DNA of 64,000 bases, from positions 3,766,941 to 3,830,940 of the forward strand of contig CAJSYZ010000011.1 of assembly GCA_910574455.1 (NCBI GenBank). The letters are read 5' to 3'. A program made the position numbers and the translations under genes. Shown here piece by piece: positions 45,226-56,969 of the stretch (position 1 is its first letter; each line of letters begins with the position of its first letter). The notes under the pieces are model-generated. The model had not been told where the DNA came from. It saw only the letters and a program-made list of their open reading frames with translations, and ran no database searches. This stretch comes from Trichaptum fuscoviolaceum. Lineage: Eukaryota > Basidiomycota > Agaricomycetes > Hymenochaetales > Trichaptaceae.

Positions 45226-47187
45226 TTACAAAAGATTTGATTCATAGTCAGCCATCCTTCCGACAAGCGCTGAGATCACATGTTTTCGAGGTGCGTTGGA
45301 AGTGTTTGGTATCCGCAGATCGTTTGTCAGAGGTACCGTTTCCATAAGCGAGTGTTGTAGAACTCCCTTCGACCTTCGCCATACCCAGTCGCATTGGTAG
45401 CCCTGGTCTCCAATCCACCATTGGACGATCTCGAGCGCCTTGCACTTCATCATGAGACTTGACATGACAGATTGTATATTGGCAACCTCCTCGTCCCTCC
45501 ACATATTTACTAGTTTCGCTTGTCCTTCTTTCAGTGGATAGCTGGCCCAGTCAACACTTGAATATGGTGACTTGTGTTGCCAATCTCTGTAGTACTTTCT
45601 GCTAGATCTTGCTAGGTCGGGATTGGTGAGTATTGGAAACGATATTTCTCTACTGTCATCCTTCGACCAGATCATGGGTTCAAAACGCGCATAGAGGCTC
45701 AAGGCACGAAGATCAGGGAGCTCGGCACAGAGTGACTCGTATCCGTCCTATAAGCACGCAAGATTAGGGATGCAATGTGAAGTTAGTCCAAAGCCCAGTA
45801 CGCACAAATTGACTCTTCATATATTCGTTTCCGTCGGCGTCGGTCTCGCCGGACTCGGATTGCAGTATTGGTAATATGAGGACCATTTGCTCGATAGCCC
45901 TGAACATTTGATCTTGAAACATCCGAATGAGGCTAGAGATGGGTTCATTTTCGTTTATGAGTATTCCATGGTCGTCTCTGTAGCCTGATAGATCAACTCC
46001 GAACTCTACCAAGTATCTTGTAGGTCTATCATTTAGGCGGGCGTATGCTTCATGTACAACGCATCCGAATCCTGACACAATGTATCCACCCCAAGGGTGG
46101 ACGTCTGTGAAAGCATCCTCTTCCTGAGTCCATGTTCGATCCATTCCTTCCCATTCCTCTGCGTTGTCGCAACACATGATCTTGACAATATGATAGACCC
46201 AGCTAAGGTTCATTGCTACTTTGATACATAGGCATTGAGCGAAATCAACGTTGAGCTCCCGCAACGTGCTACGATGCCTCAGAACGAAGAGTCTAAAGGC
46301 GGAGGCGTCCGATTGGTCTTTCAGGAATGGCCCCAAAGAAAGGCTCCGAAGCTTTGGGAATTCTTGGTCGAAGAGAGTTCCTCGGTTCCACACATGCTCG
46401 TGGTAGCACTCTTTGTGCATGAGACAAAGATCTTGTAAGCTCTTCGCTACAGAGATTATTAGCGACAAGCCCCTGGGTCCAGGATACCAGACGTGGAGAG
46501 ACGTCAGTGAAGGTAAGTCGAACGTTTCGTAGTCCTCCTCTACCTGGTAGTCGTCGTCTGGAGTGACGGTAAGCAGCGTCAATGCCATCAGGTTTTTCAG
46601 ACCTGCTATAACTCGCATAATATCCTTCGAAGGAAGCATGTCATCTAAGACCAGAGATGTAAGGCTGGATAAGGTCTCCAAATTTAGGCTGGAGATGCTT
46701 GTGTGACTGTCTGCAGCGGTTGGGTCGTCTTCATCGGAGGTATACTCCTCCTCCTCCTCCTCCTCCTCGTCACTATCGTCTGGAAAACAGCTAGAGATAT
46801 CTAGTGACCTGACTTTCATCACTATATACCGACAAATATCATGCACATTGCGACTTACCTTATGATAGTTGCATTTCTCTGCACAACTGAATTTTCTTCC
46901 ATCAAGTCGACTGAGCTGAAGGTATAAAAGTCGAACGAAGTTTCAGCACGAAGGAACGGGGGAATCGTGTTGTACAGATGCTTGTTGACTCTGGAGAAAG
47001 CGAAGAGATCGGCTGCGTAAGGCTCTTTCAAGAGTTGTTTCGGTTTGACGAATATTGTCTTCTGCCTTGACCAAGGTCGCAAAGGTCCGAAGGTCGACGG
47101 TATCTCGAGAGGATGATCTGGAATCATGAGACAAACCGCGACTGCAAGAAGTAGTTCATCTGGTAAGGAAAGGAGAGAAGCGGTCAT
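45226..47187 (-). CDS. F-box protein, lineage-specific family (F-box gene 2)
   Basis: Three exons (47187-46859, 46808-45806, 45747-45226), 617 residues. The N-terminal LLSLPDELLLAVAVCLMIPDHPLEI is the F-box. Then STFGPLRPWSRQKTIFVKP and a conserved AADLFAFSRVNKHLYNTIPPFLRAE. Exon 2 begins with an acidic run (DSDEEEEEEEEYTSDEDDP), then leucine-rich segments (LETLSSLTSLVLDDM, LKNLMALTLLTV, LTSLHVWYPGPRGL, LRSLSLGPF, TLRELNVDF). WGGYIVSGFGCVVHEA, YLVEFGVDLSGY and PISSLIRMFQDQMFRAIEQMVLILP follow. The end is HVISALVGRMADYESNLL. It is a probable SCF substrate receptor; the target is unknown. The start is the ATG before TASLLSLP; an upstream in-frame ATG at 47325 is less likely because it precedes the family-conserved start. 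F-box gene 4 is its close inverted copy. Confidence 0.83.
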
Positions 47188-49146
47188 GATCTGGTGTGGT
47201 CGAATGGCGCAATGCACAGGGAGACCCGATGAAATATAATGTGAAGTTCTTTGTGACGAACCCGGGATGCTGCATTTAAAGGTCTGTCTGAGCCACAAAG
47301 CGGGCATTATCCTTTTAACACGCACCCATGCACTTCCTCAAACAATACTCCTAAACATATGGTCCCACAATCTTCACCCATATAAACAAGCATCACCAGC
47401 GGTCATTGTCCATCGTGATTGTCCTCGACAGATCCCTGAGCTCTTGTCTTTCATTCGACAATAAGATCTCTATCTTATTGTTACCTACAGTCGTAAGCGC
47501 AAAAGACGAGCCTTCAAATCAATATCATAAGTTTATATCACGAAGAAACTATCGCTACGCACTCTCTATGACATGTATTGCGCAACAGCAATATATGCAA
47601 TAACAGGAAGAGCTTGTCGGTGAAGCCTATCACGGTTTCAAGACAGACTGAGTCAGGGGGGAACTCCAGAAACTTGAAGGACGAGCGTGAGACTCGGACT
47701 CTGAATTAGTCGGATGCCAGTGGCCCGGGCGCTTCCATGACGAGCTCAATTCAACACCGTTCCACATCATCACTCATTGCGTCCGAGTCCTTTCATTAAT
47801 ACACGAGTGACTTAACTGATCTATGAAGACTATCAGAGTCTCGCAATCTTGCTCTTTCGACAATAACTTGAATCACGTTGAGCTGTTGGTCGTGCTCGTT
47901 GCTTCTAAGCCGGCATAGTAGGCACCATCCCGATACCAACTTTTTGAGCTACGGTGAAGATTGTCTCAAGTGGCTGTGTGTGTGCATGATGGCGCATGTA
48001 TGCTTGTTTCTATGCAGGTACATAATTTGTTACTACAATCGGAAGCGCATAATTGTTCGTTGTGGACTTCGAGCGGGCCATTTCTCTTTGCTACTGCGAC
48101 AATCATTTCATGGTTTAAATCTGATTGAAGTTTACCAGCTGATTGTGGGACACGATGCTAATTGTACGTAGAGCTTTATGACTTTTCTTCGACTTCGATA
48201 TGCTGATCCCATGTTGCTCGTAGCCTGAGGATCTTCCATATAACTGGCGACCACCGGGGTCAACGGACGACAGAGCTTGTGCTGCACTCGCCCTGGCACG
48301 AACCTAGCTTCCTACCATCTACGTACACCTACTGTCGCCTTCAGTCGCTCCCTACTGCTATGGCTCTCGCTGACATGGCGTTCACTTGCGGTTCCTCAGG
48401 CTTCGTTTTCTATGTACGTCCACTTGATATCGTCGCACTGCCGTGTATCCGGGCAACTGTTTAACACAAATACAGCCCCAGAATTACCAGTGCGAGCCAT
48501 ACATCTTACCTAGTGTGCATATTTGCCTGCTGTTGTTAATGTAGAACATCACTAACGTCAACTTCATTCGAGCTCTTTTCTTTCCTAAGAGCAATCGACG
48601 TGCGATTCGACCGCAAATCTAGGTCCCCTTTAGCAATTATTGTTCTTGAAATAAGTCACCAACACGAATAAAGATAGATGGGTCATGATTTGCTGTGAGG
48701 ACTCGAGGATTATCCAATTATCCTATTATAATTCAACCTCGGTCGTTAAAACGTTTATGGTGCCTTGAGAACTATAGGTGCGATCGGTTCGGGGGACTTG
48801 AAAGAGGCATTTCGTTCCAGGTAGAAATACTAGTAGAGATCAAAGGTAAAGTTAGAATGAGCCAGCTTTGGGTTAGTGGAAAATGTAAAGTGGTATTTCG
48901 AAGGCTATTGCGACAGAGATTCGCTTTCTACTAATTTGCAGAACAGAATCTTGGTCTCGAGCAGAAGAACATACTACAAAAAAATCTCGGAATACCACGT
49001 AGTAGTCATGATATGCTAGATCGGACAGCAAAACCTAGTCTTTTCAATCATGTGCGAAAAACATGAAGTTGTGGGCAATCCCGAGCCTCCGAGTCGATGT
49101 TTTGTGACATATGCATTTGTACTGATATGTATGTATATTAGACTAG
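47188..49146. other. Intergenic region between F-box genes 2 and 3
   Basis: About 2 kb. The first 300 bp match, inverted, the upstream flank of F-box gene 4 (61200-61528), so the duplication includes the promoter. From about 47.5 kb onward no gene is recognised. CACTGGCA occurs at 47715 and GACTCGGA at 47691. Confidence 0.45.
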
Positions 49147-51127
49147 TTACAAAAGATATGATTCAAAATCGGCCATCCTTCCAACGAGCGCAGAGATCAC
49201 ATCTTTTCGAGGTGCATTGGAGGTCATCGGTATGCGTAATTCGTTTGTCAGAGTATCTGTTTTAGTTTCGGACAATTGTTCGTCCAGCTTTCCTTTCTCC
49301 CTCCGCCATACCCAATCGCATTGGCAATACTGGTTTCCGAACCACCACTGTACGATATCGAGCGACTCGCATTCACGCATGAGGCCTGACATGACAGACT
49401 GGACGTCAGCAAGCTCCTCGTTCTTCCACATATTTATCAGCTTCTCTTGTCCTTCTAATACTGGATATCTGGTCCAGTCGACACCTGAATATGGAGCCAT
49501 ATCTCGCCATTCCTCATAATATACATCGTATAGGTCGGTCGAATCTTCAGGTATAGTGAATCTAGGAAACATTATCTCTCTCCTAACATCCGGCGACCAA
49601 TACATCGCTTCATGGAAGACATAGAAGCTGAAAGCGCGAAGATGTGGGAGCTCGGAACAGGCAGATGAGAAACCATCCTTTACATAGCGAATTAAGGGTC
49701 AAATGAGGGGTTATTAATATATAAAGACGGGGAGGTATGATTACTTACAAAGACAGTCTTCAAAAAATCTGGTTCGCTATCATCGTCATCATGGACAGGA
49801 GGTAGTATGAGTACCATTTGCTCGATGGACTTGAAGACTTGATCTTGAAACATCCGAGTAAAGATAGAGATGGGGATACCGTAATTCACGTGCTCTCCGT
49901 CCTCATCTCCAAAGCCTACTAGATCGAGTCCAAATTCGACTAATTCTCTGGGAGTCCCCAGACTTTCGTGACCTTTGGTTTCGCGCACGACGCAACCGAA
50001 TGCGGTCGAAACGAAATCACCCCACGGCGGATTCCTGGAGCCTCCTCTGCCCTCTTGTTCAGACCATTCAAGATCCATTCCTTCCCATTCCTCTGCATCT
50101 ACGCCGCACATGACGTTGATGATATGATGTATCCAGCTCATATTTATCCATAACTTATGAGCGCAGTCAATGTTGAGCTCCCGTAGAGTATCCCGATGTC
50201 TGTGAACGAAGCATCTGAGCGCGGAGGCATCGGACTGGTTTTCAATAAATGGCCCCAAGGAAAGACTCCGAAGGTTTGGGAATTCCTGATCGAAGAGTAT
50301 CCCCCGGTTCCATATGCTCTCGTGGTAACAATCTTCGTTCATGATACAAATATCCTGTAAGCTCTGCCGGAGAGAAATTATCAGCGACGTATCTATGGGT
50401 CTAGGAACCCATAGATGGATTGAAGTCAGAGAAGGGAAATCGATAGTCTGGTGATCATTCTGGTAGTCATCATCTGAAGGCCAGACATAGAACGTCAACG
50501 CCGTCAGATTTCGCATACCCGCGATAACTCGCATGACATTCTCTGTGACAATTTGTCTGCTTAAAGCCAGAGCTGTTAAGCCAGGGAAGGCCTTCAAATT
50601 CCGACAGAAAATGCTTGTACCACTTTCAGAACCAATCGGCGCATCTTCATCGGAAGTATACTCCTCATCCGACACTCTCTCCTCATCGGAGGTATGCCCT
50701 TCCTCATCGTCCCAATGGATTGCAAAATCGCTGGAGATATCGAGTGACCTGACTTTCATCACCATATACCTCCAAATTCTACGCATATTGTAACTTACCT
50801 TACAAGTTTTGCATTTCTTTGTGCAACCTCGTCTTCTTTCATCAAGTCAACCGAACTGAAGGTACTGAAGTCAAAGGAAGCTTCAGCGCAAAGGATCCTC
50901 GAAAGCGTGTCGCTTATGCGTCTATTGACTGAGCGCAGAGCAAAGAGAGCGGCTGCGTAAGGTTCTTTCAAGAACTTAGTTGGTTTGACATATATTGTCC
51001 TCTGCCTTGACCAATGATTCAAAGGCCCGAAGGTAGAAGGTATTTCGAGAGGACGATCTGGGATCATGAGGTAAGCCGCTACTTCAAGAAGCAGTTCGTT
51101 TGGTAGGGAAAGGAGAGAAGCAGGCAT
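49147..51127 (-). CDS. F-box protein, lineage-specific family (F-box gene 3)
   Basis: Three exons as in gene 2. The ATG at 51127 precedes PASLLSLPNELLLEVAAYLMIPDRPLEI (F-box), then STFGPLNHWSRQRTIYVKP and AAALFALRSVNRRISDTL. Exon 2 starts SLDISSDFAIHWDDEEGHTSDEE and carries leucine-rich segments (LKAFPGLTALALSR, MRNLTALTFYV, LTSIHLWVPRP, LRSLSLGPFIEN). It continues with WGDFVSTAFGCVVRE, RELVEFGLDLVGFGDE and PISIFTRMFQDQVFKSIEQMVLILP. Exon 3 ends HISALVGRMADFESYLL-like (DVISALVGRMADFESYLL). A TATATAAAG motif lies about 60 bp upstream. It is the same family as genes 2 and 4 but more diverged; no breaks are seen, so it is probably functional. By analogy it is an SCF receptor. Confidence 0.82.
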
Positions 51128-54100
51128 TTGTAGCGAGAGAAAGATGAGGATATCAGGAGAAAATGGAAGAGAGAATGGGATGATCTTTATATATGTATGA
51201 GATCCTTTGTGATATATTAGCAGAGACACAAAGGACGATATGAGCCACGAAGTATACCTCGGTATTACTAATTATGTGACATCTGCGGTCGGAGCCCGGC
51301 AACGACGAACAAAGACAGCTTGCGCCCACCTTATACACGAACCCTCTCCGCGCTTAGTCTCAAATTTTAACATGATTTTTTAGGTTTGAACTGCAGAGAG
51401 CTCGCATCAACCACGTTCCCGACCTTCTCTGTATCTCTGACAGCTAGCTCGGGGAAAGGGCATTTCACGAGGGCATAGCAGCCCTCTCCGAACGATTACA
51501 ACAATCTTCATAACCAACATATTATCTGAGTTAATTATCTGAGCTTCATGGGATCGGAAAATTTGCTTCACGTACCCATAATAAGAGAATACCTCGAACA
51601 ACTTTCCACTCAATATGCTCATATTATTTCGTAGTATAGTTGTACGCAACGAAAGCCCAAGAGTGAGGTGAAGGCGTTCTGTGTTGTGCATGTAAACAGT
51701 TTTCCGCAAGTCGCAGATGTCGATTCCAAGGCAGCAACTTGTCAAGGAAGCAGGTCGCTAGTAGATGCTCATTTGAAAAGCTCGGAGAGAAGAAATCAAG
51801 TGAGGTTTAAACACGGTCTTGTGGTAGAAACAGAGATGTCGCATGCTGTAGTGTTGGGGAAGTAGTAGAGATAACTTGAACCAGCCTCGGAGGTCAACCA
51901 CTGGCAGCGTGAGAACTTCCTCACCTTCAAGTTGCATCACTTTCGTATCTTTCTTTCGTATCTTTTTCTCTCGACCTGAAACACATTTTCTCAGAAGTGA
52001 TCCTCATCATTCCCGGGCCTCATCTTTAAAGCCTCATCCGAATACTCTTTCATATGCGGAGTCTGTCGTAGTCGCTCCCACTGGCAAACAGTGTTTAAAC
52101 GCCATCGTCCCGAAGGAAGCAGTTACGCACGAACATATACAGAGAACGTCAAGCGAGGTAATGATCATGTGCATCCGTGATCACTGTTCGCGAAGTCCTC
52201 TGTCTCATATGGGGTTAGCGAAGATGGTCAAAACGATGAGGAATCAAATCCAAGAGTATGTCCTTCCTTCGACTACATAAAGCGGTCAAGACGACGAACT
52301 TGAAAGGTCGATGCACACCGAAGCACCTTCAACTTGGAAGTAAAGACACCGTAACGTTCAAATCGGAGACGCTCTTTACACGGCTTTGAATACGATGATC
52401 AATGAACAGAAGGTTTGAGTCCCATTTCGACTCGACTCCCTTCGCTTCCTCCTATTTGTTTCTAAGCCAACGCCCACTACGAACTCGACTCAATGCCGTC
52501 TAATGTGATACAACTCCCAGATCGCATAATTCCGGAGTTCGGGCAATTAACAGAATGTGTCTTTCAAGCTTTATCTAGCGGGAACGCTTTTTCTTCGTTT
52601 TCTTCCTATCGCTTTCTGGGCAGCTCGGCTGAAGCGAAGGTTTGCCCGACAACATCATGTGGAAGGACGTGAAGCGCGACGTGCTGTTAGCTGCTTTTTC
52701 ATAGGCTGCGCGGCGGCATAGGGCAACCTTCCGACGTCTCTGATTGTGGCAGGGTGGCTGCCTAAGCGGTCGGTTGTGCGAGCATGTATGTCTACTTTTT
52801 AACCTGCCTGCAGAGTCCAGAAACTTACGTCTTATCTCTTGGACTTCAGGCAAGATCTTCCATGCGAATGCGAGTCGCACCCGTTTCTCTTGCTTCAATC
52901 TCGATTGCGGCTCGACGGATGCGAATACCAGCAGATCAAAGCACGGTGTGTTGCTTGGCTTGCGCGTAGAGCCCTTCCGATTTTTTTCTTATTCAATTTG
53001 ATAAATGTAGCATTTTCCTGGGCAAAAATCAGTCTTGCCCTCTCTTGTGACCCTTTCCATTTATACGACTGCATCTGGGACGACGACGACGACCAGCTCG
53101 CCCCTGTATCGACATCGACAGTGACCGGTCTTGCCTTCTAAAACCGTCTCGTCGACGACGAATAGCAACTCTTCGTTAGCCAGCGTCTACCTCCTCGATC
53201 TCGACTTCGAGTTCCAGTGCGACGTCTCTCGTAGGCACCACTGTAACGATTCCAGCGGGGACGAGCTCTCCTGGTTTGCCCAGCTCCCTGAGCATTTGGG
53301 GCCGTGACGAGCATACGGAAGAGCTAAGTACCCTATCTTCGGCGGCTATGTCGTTGAGGATGTCGAGGACGGACGTGCTGCTGGGTAGTGTCTCTGTCGC
53401 TGTCTTTGGTGTAGGTGGGACGCGGCGATGGTGCTGTGAATTCTGGGATGTTTAGGTGCATCGTGTCGCATTTTGGTCAAATACTTTCATTGCTTATTTT
53501 CTTAACTTGAAAGTGAGCAGACGTCGGAGAGATCTTGATCTTGAACCGCGACGAGCTCTTTAACACATCGTCATGTTCCACATCATTGAGAAATTTGCTC
53601 AATTGCATCCCTGCTTTGATCACATGTAACAAGCTGAAGACGTCCAGCATTACAGTAAGAAGATCTTGCGACCTTACGTTTTGCTAACATCCACGACGTG
53701 CTAGTTGCCCCTATTAGTAGAGTATCTTACGACCGTAAATAATGTATAGTAATCTCACTACAAACGTTTTGTTAATTTGTGCGGATCATACTCAAGCTTC
53801 ACATGCCTTTGCGCAGTATCAGCTTTGCGAAAGTTTCAAGCCTTGAACAGCGTACACTGACAGAAAGGCCTGATGAAGTGTCAAATTTCGAATTTCAAGA
53901 GGCACAGCCTGAGAACTTGAACACAGCTCGAGATACACTCCGAGAACGGGTCGCGTTCCTATAAATCTCTCGATACGCCTTTGCCTTCTCCCATCACCAT
54001 CTATAGTGTGATTCGATCACAATTTCTATCTACAACTGATTTCCTTCAATACTTCTCGACCAACATCAAGACATCACGGATTGTCCGACTTGAGAAGCGC

Positions 54101-54382
54101 CTAATGACACATTCGAAGCCTTACGATTGCCAGTGACCAATGGCTCAAAGTTTGGTAAGTATATATATATACCACTTTCGAAACCTCATCATGATAGTAT
54201 AGAGTTATGGCCGGTGCCAGTGCTTTGTGATAATGCCGCCAACCTGACCATCAATGACCCCACGCTGCGGATGCGCAGTTGCTGTGCCAAATCTCTATTA
54301 GTATTCACAGCCTCACCATAAAGCAATATCTTAAGAAAGATTCCGGTGACTCCACGACCGACAACCATACAGAACATCTCCA
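51128..54382. other. 3.3-kb region, mostly without supportable genes
   Basis: Contains the F-box gene 3 promoter at the left, CACTGGCA octamers at 51899 and 52079, and a possible minus-strand coding stretch at 53169-53455 (listed separately). The right end is the promoter of the PPxY gene, with octamers at 54128 and 54215. Other short frames have no recognisable product. Confidence 0.4.
53169..53455 (-). other. Coding-looking open stretch, unidentified
   Basis: About 95 codons are open on the minus strand after a TAA, with coding-like composition: TLPSSTSVLDILNDIAAEDR, RPQMLRELGKPGELVPAGIV and VALELEVEIEEVDAG. No initiating ATG precedes it and I do not recognise a domain. It may be one exon of a gene continuing to about 52800 (QEKRVRLAFAWKILPEVQEI is open there) or a relic. 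Confidence 0.25.
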
Positions 54383-56563
54383 ATGATAATTCCAAGCAAA
54401 GAAAAGGACGTCGACTTTCTTCCTGTCGAAGAACCGCCATCGTATGACGATGTTACCCGAGCGTCTCCTGTTGTAGGGGACAGGAAACGTCCCTTCGTTC
54501 GTGCTTTGTCGCGGTCAACGCCCACTCCTGGTCCGAGCTCAACACGGAGTCCAGTCAGTTCTTCTTCTACCTCATCCTGGTTCGGTCGAAATATTCTCGG
54601 GACCTCCTCACCGAAATCAACAAACCCTAATGAACCTCCTACCCCAAGGTCACAGGCGGACGTGCGTAGCACTGTGCTAGGTCTGGTTCGCGACCTCGTA
54701 GCAAGTTCCTCGTCCACTCTAGGCGCCTCATTATGGTCTGATAACGGTCTTGCTGCGATGGGTGTATTAGACAGCTGTGTAGCGGTTTGTGCACGGCAGC
54801 AGGTATCGCTGGCGTCGATACTGCAAGAGACCTCGGTGGAAGGACACACCCCGGCGTATTGGGCGATCATCAAACGACCTTCTTTCGCCGACGGCCAGAC
54901 AGACGAAGCGCTCATAAAGCTACTTGAGCTTTCTGCACCACTCACACAGTACACCATCCACGAGCTGCGTCTGGCCTGTCTTGCAACACACTCCAATTCT
55001 ATACTTCAGCGAATTCGGTCCACGCCTTCCATCTTTCCGTTCTCTGGCACTGACTGCGTACTCCTTCAGGGAAACGATGCGGCCCCACCGAGTAGAGGGT
55101 TTAGGGATGTGATAGACGTGGTTGAAGGCGGGGGCAGAGAAGTCAACGAGGGCGCGTTTTCTGTGAAGTTGGAGCTTGAGATGTTTCAAAGAAGAATGCG
55201 AGTGAGCAACGAGGTGCAGGTGGAGTTCATTGCTCGAGGTATGTCCAGCTCTTTTCACTCCCTGCTTGCTATTGAAGACGATCAGGTAGGATATGGAGTC
55301 TCATCTTCTTCATCGTCCCGACTTCTCTACCGCATCCATACCTGGATGGACAGGATAATGACGCATCACAAATCCCGCGGGCTGCGTACACGGCCCTCCG
55401 TATGCTCCCAAAGCCGCTGGCGCCGGGGACGTGGGCCTGCTGTCTGAGTCTTCGCGCAGGCAGTCCGGAATGCTGGGTGGACGGCCGACTTGTGGTGCGA
55501 GAACCGGATCCGGCGACCGCGTATGCAACTCGGAGCGACACGAGCATTCAGTCGAGCATGCAAAAACCTTTGCCGTCGCTGCATCCGCCAACAATGACTG
55601 TCACTGAGTTCGGGCATGCAAGGACGCATTCTCAGCCTGAACTCTTCGATCAGTCTCCCGATCGTAATCCGTATAATTCATCGCTCGTTGACGTTCCTGG
55701 GACTGGCTCGAGTTCTGGGCGAACAGCACTCCCCTCTGGCATTCCAGCCTTCACCATGCCTCCTGACGTCAACCCGTTCCGTACCGCTCTGTCCTCACCA
55801 TCAGCTCATCTCTCTCCTCCTCCCCAACATCCTCTTCGCTCGTCCCCGTCGACCCCATCCCTCGTCTCATCGTTCGCTCCCTCCAACTTCTCTTCGGCGG
55901 GATCGAAGCTTGCCATGATGTCCATGAAATCTTGGAAACCACCAAGAACCCTCTCCGGACCAAAGCCGCCTCTGACGCTCCGCCTTAAGTGCACACAGGG
56001 CCCGCTGATAGCGCCTTCGCCTCCTCCTTACACACCCCTCCCTCTCTCGCTGATACCGAGTTCACCGCTGGTGACAAACACGCTGGACGAAAAGGAAACT
56101 AGCAAGAAGATAGCGCGACGGGAGCGGAAGCAGGCGAAGAAGGATGCAAAGGCGAAAGCAGCGAAGGAAAAGAGAGCGCGAGAGGGCAAGGAGACGAAGA
56201 AGGAGAAGGTGGAGATAGGTCAGGAGGCGCACACGGTTGTTTTGGTTGGACTTGGGGAAGGGATGGATGGAAAGGGGGAGGGGAAAGGTGGCATGGGCAA
56301 GCTTATGTATGAGTGCGTATTTGAACTTCCTTGTCTAAAGCATTAGACTCGCAAGCCAGTCGCGGATTTATCGGTGGTTGGTTGTTAGATCAACATGATA
56401 TGAAGCACTGGTTTACGAGTCTATCTAAAGCATCATCGTCCTCCATTTCGCTAACTATCCAATTTGTTGTAGTGGCTGTTCATATATAGCTCATGATGGC
56501 ACACTGCGAGCTACCTTCGAAGCCAAGCTCGGGAAACCTGAGTCCGAATGCACTATCTGTTAG
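54383..56563 (+). CDS. Uncharacterised basidiomycete protein with a PPxY motif (intact copy)
   Basis: Three exons (54383-55238, 55286-56312, 56473-56563), 657 residues. I do not recognise a catalytic domain. Near the N-terminus VEEPPSYDDV carries a PPxY motif, the ligand of WW domains such as those of Rsp5/Nedd4 ubiquitin ligases. A predicted folded part follows: LGLVRDLVAS, LGASLWSDNGLAAMGVLDSCV, LTQYTIHELRLACLATHSNS, FPFSGTDCVLL, DVIDVVEGGGREVNEG, IARGRIWSLIFFIVPTSLPH, LAPGTWACCLSLRAGS and CWVDGRLVVREP. Then comes a Ser/Pro-rich linker and a strongly basic Lys/Glu/Ala segment (KKIARRERKQAKKDAKAKAAKEKRAREGKETKKEK), and finally LRATFEAKLGKPESECTIC. The stop at 56561-56563 (TAG) corresponds to a Trp codon (TGG) in the second copy at 59.0-60.8 kb, so this copy may itself have lost a C-terminal extension. 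Confidence 0.7.
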
Positions 56564-56969
56564 AGTGAGGAACTCTAGTGTCCCCACCTTTTGTCTTTGT
56601 TGCATTTTGGCATTTAATACAACCATTCCATATATTCAGATAATTTTTCTTATTTACAAATCTTGCGAATTGACTGACTGTTGTATAAGTATGTCCAAGC
56701 ATGCACAGCAGACGAGGAACATTATTCGTCAAATATACAGTGTGTAGTATAATATATAGAACTTTGTAGTGTATGTACAGAACATACTACAAAGCGGCAA
56801 AGGATATTCTGCACTCACTTGTAGTGGTTATTTGTTACATTGCTATGTTTCGCAATCTCCAGGTCTTTTAGTGGAAACCTTATAAGATCATTATAGCATG
56901 TGTTAAGTTCCTCACAAAGCGCTCTACCTTTCTTTAATCCGGGACGCTGTGACTAAAGTTTAAGCATGG
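56564..56969. other. Convergent 3' region between PPxY gene and kinase fusion
   Basis: About 400 bp, AT-rich. It contains remnants similar to the 3' extension of the second copy (CCACCTTTTGTCTTTGTTGC at about 56583 against 60790). No gene. Confidence 0.45.

Noticed and set aside
54331..54996. 221-codon frame antisense to the PPxY gene
   Set aside because: It mirrors exon 1 of a spliced gene with a paralogue; no domain in the antisense translation.
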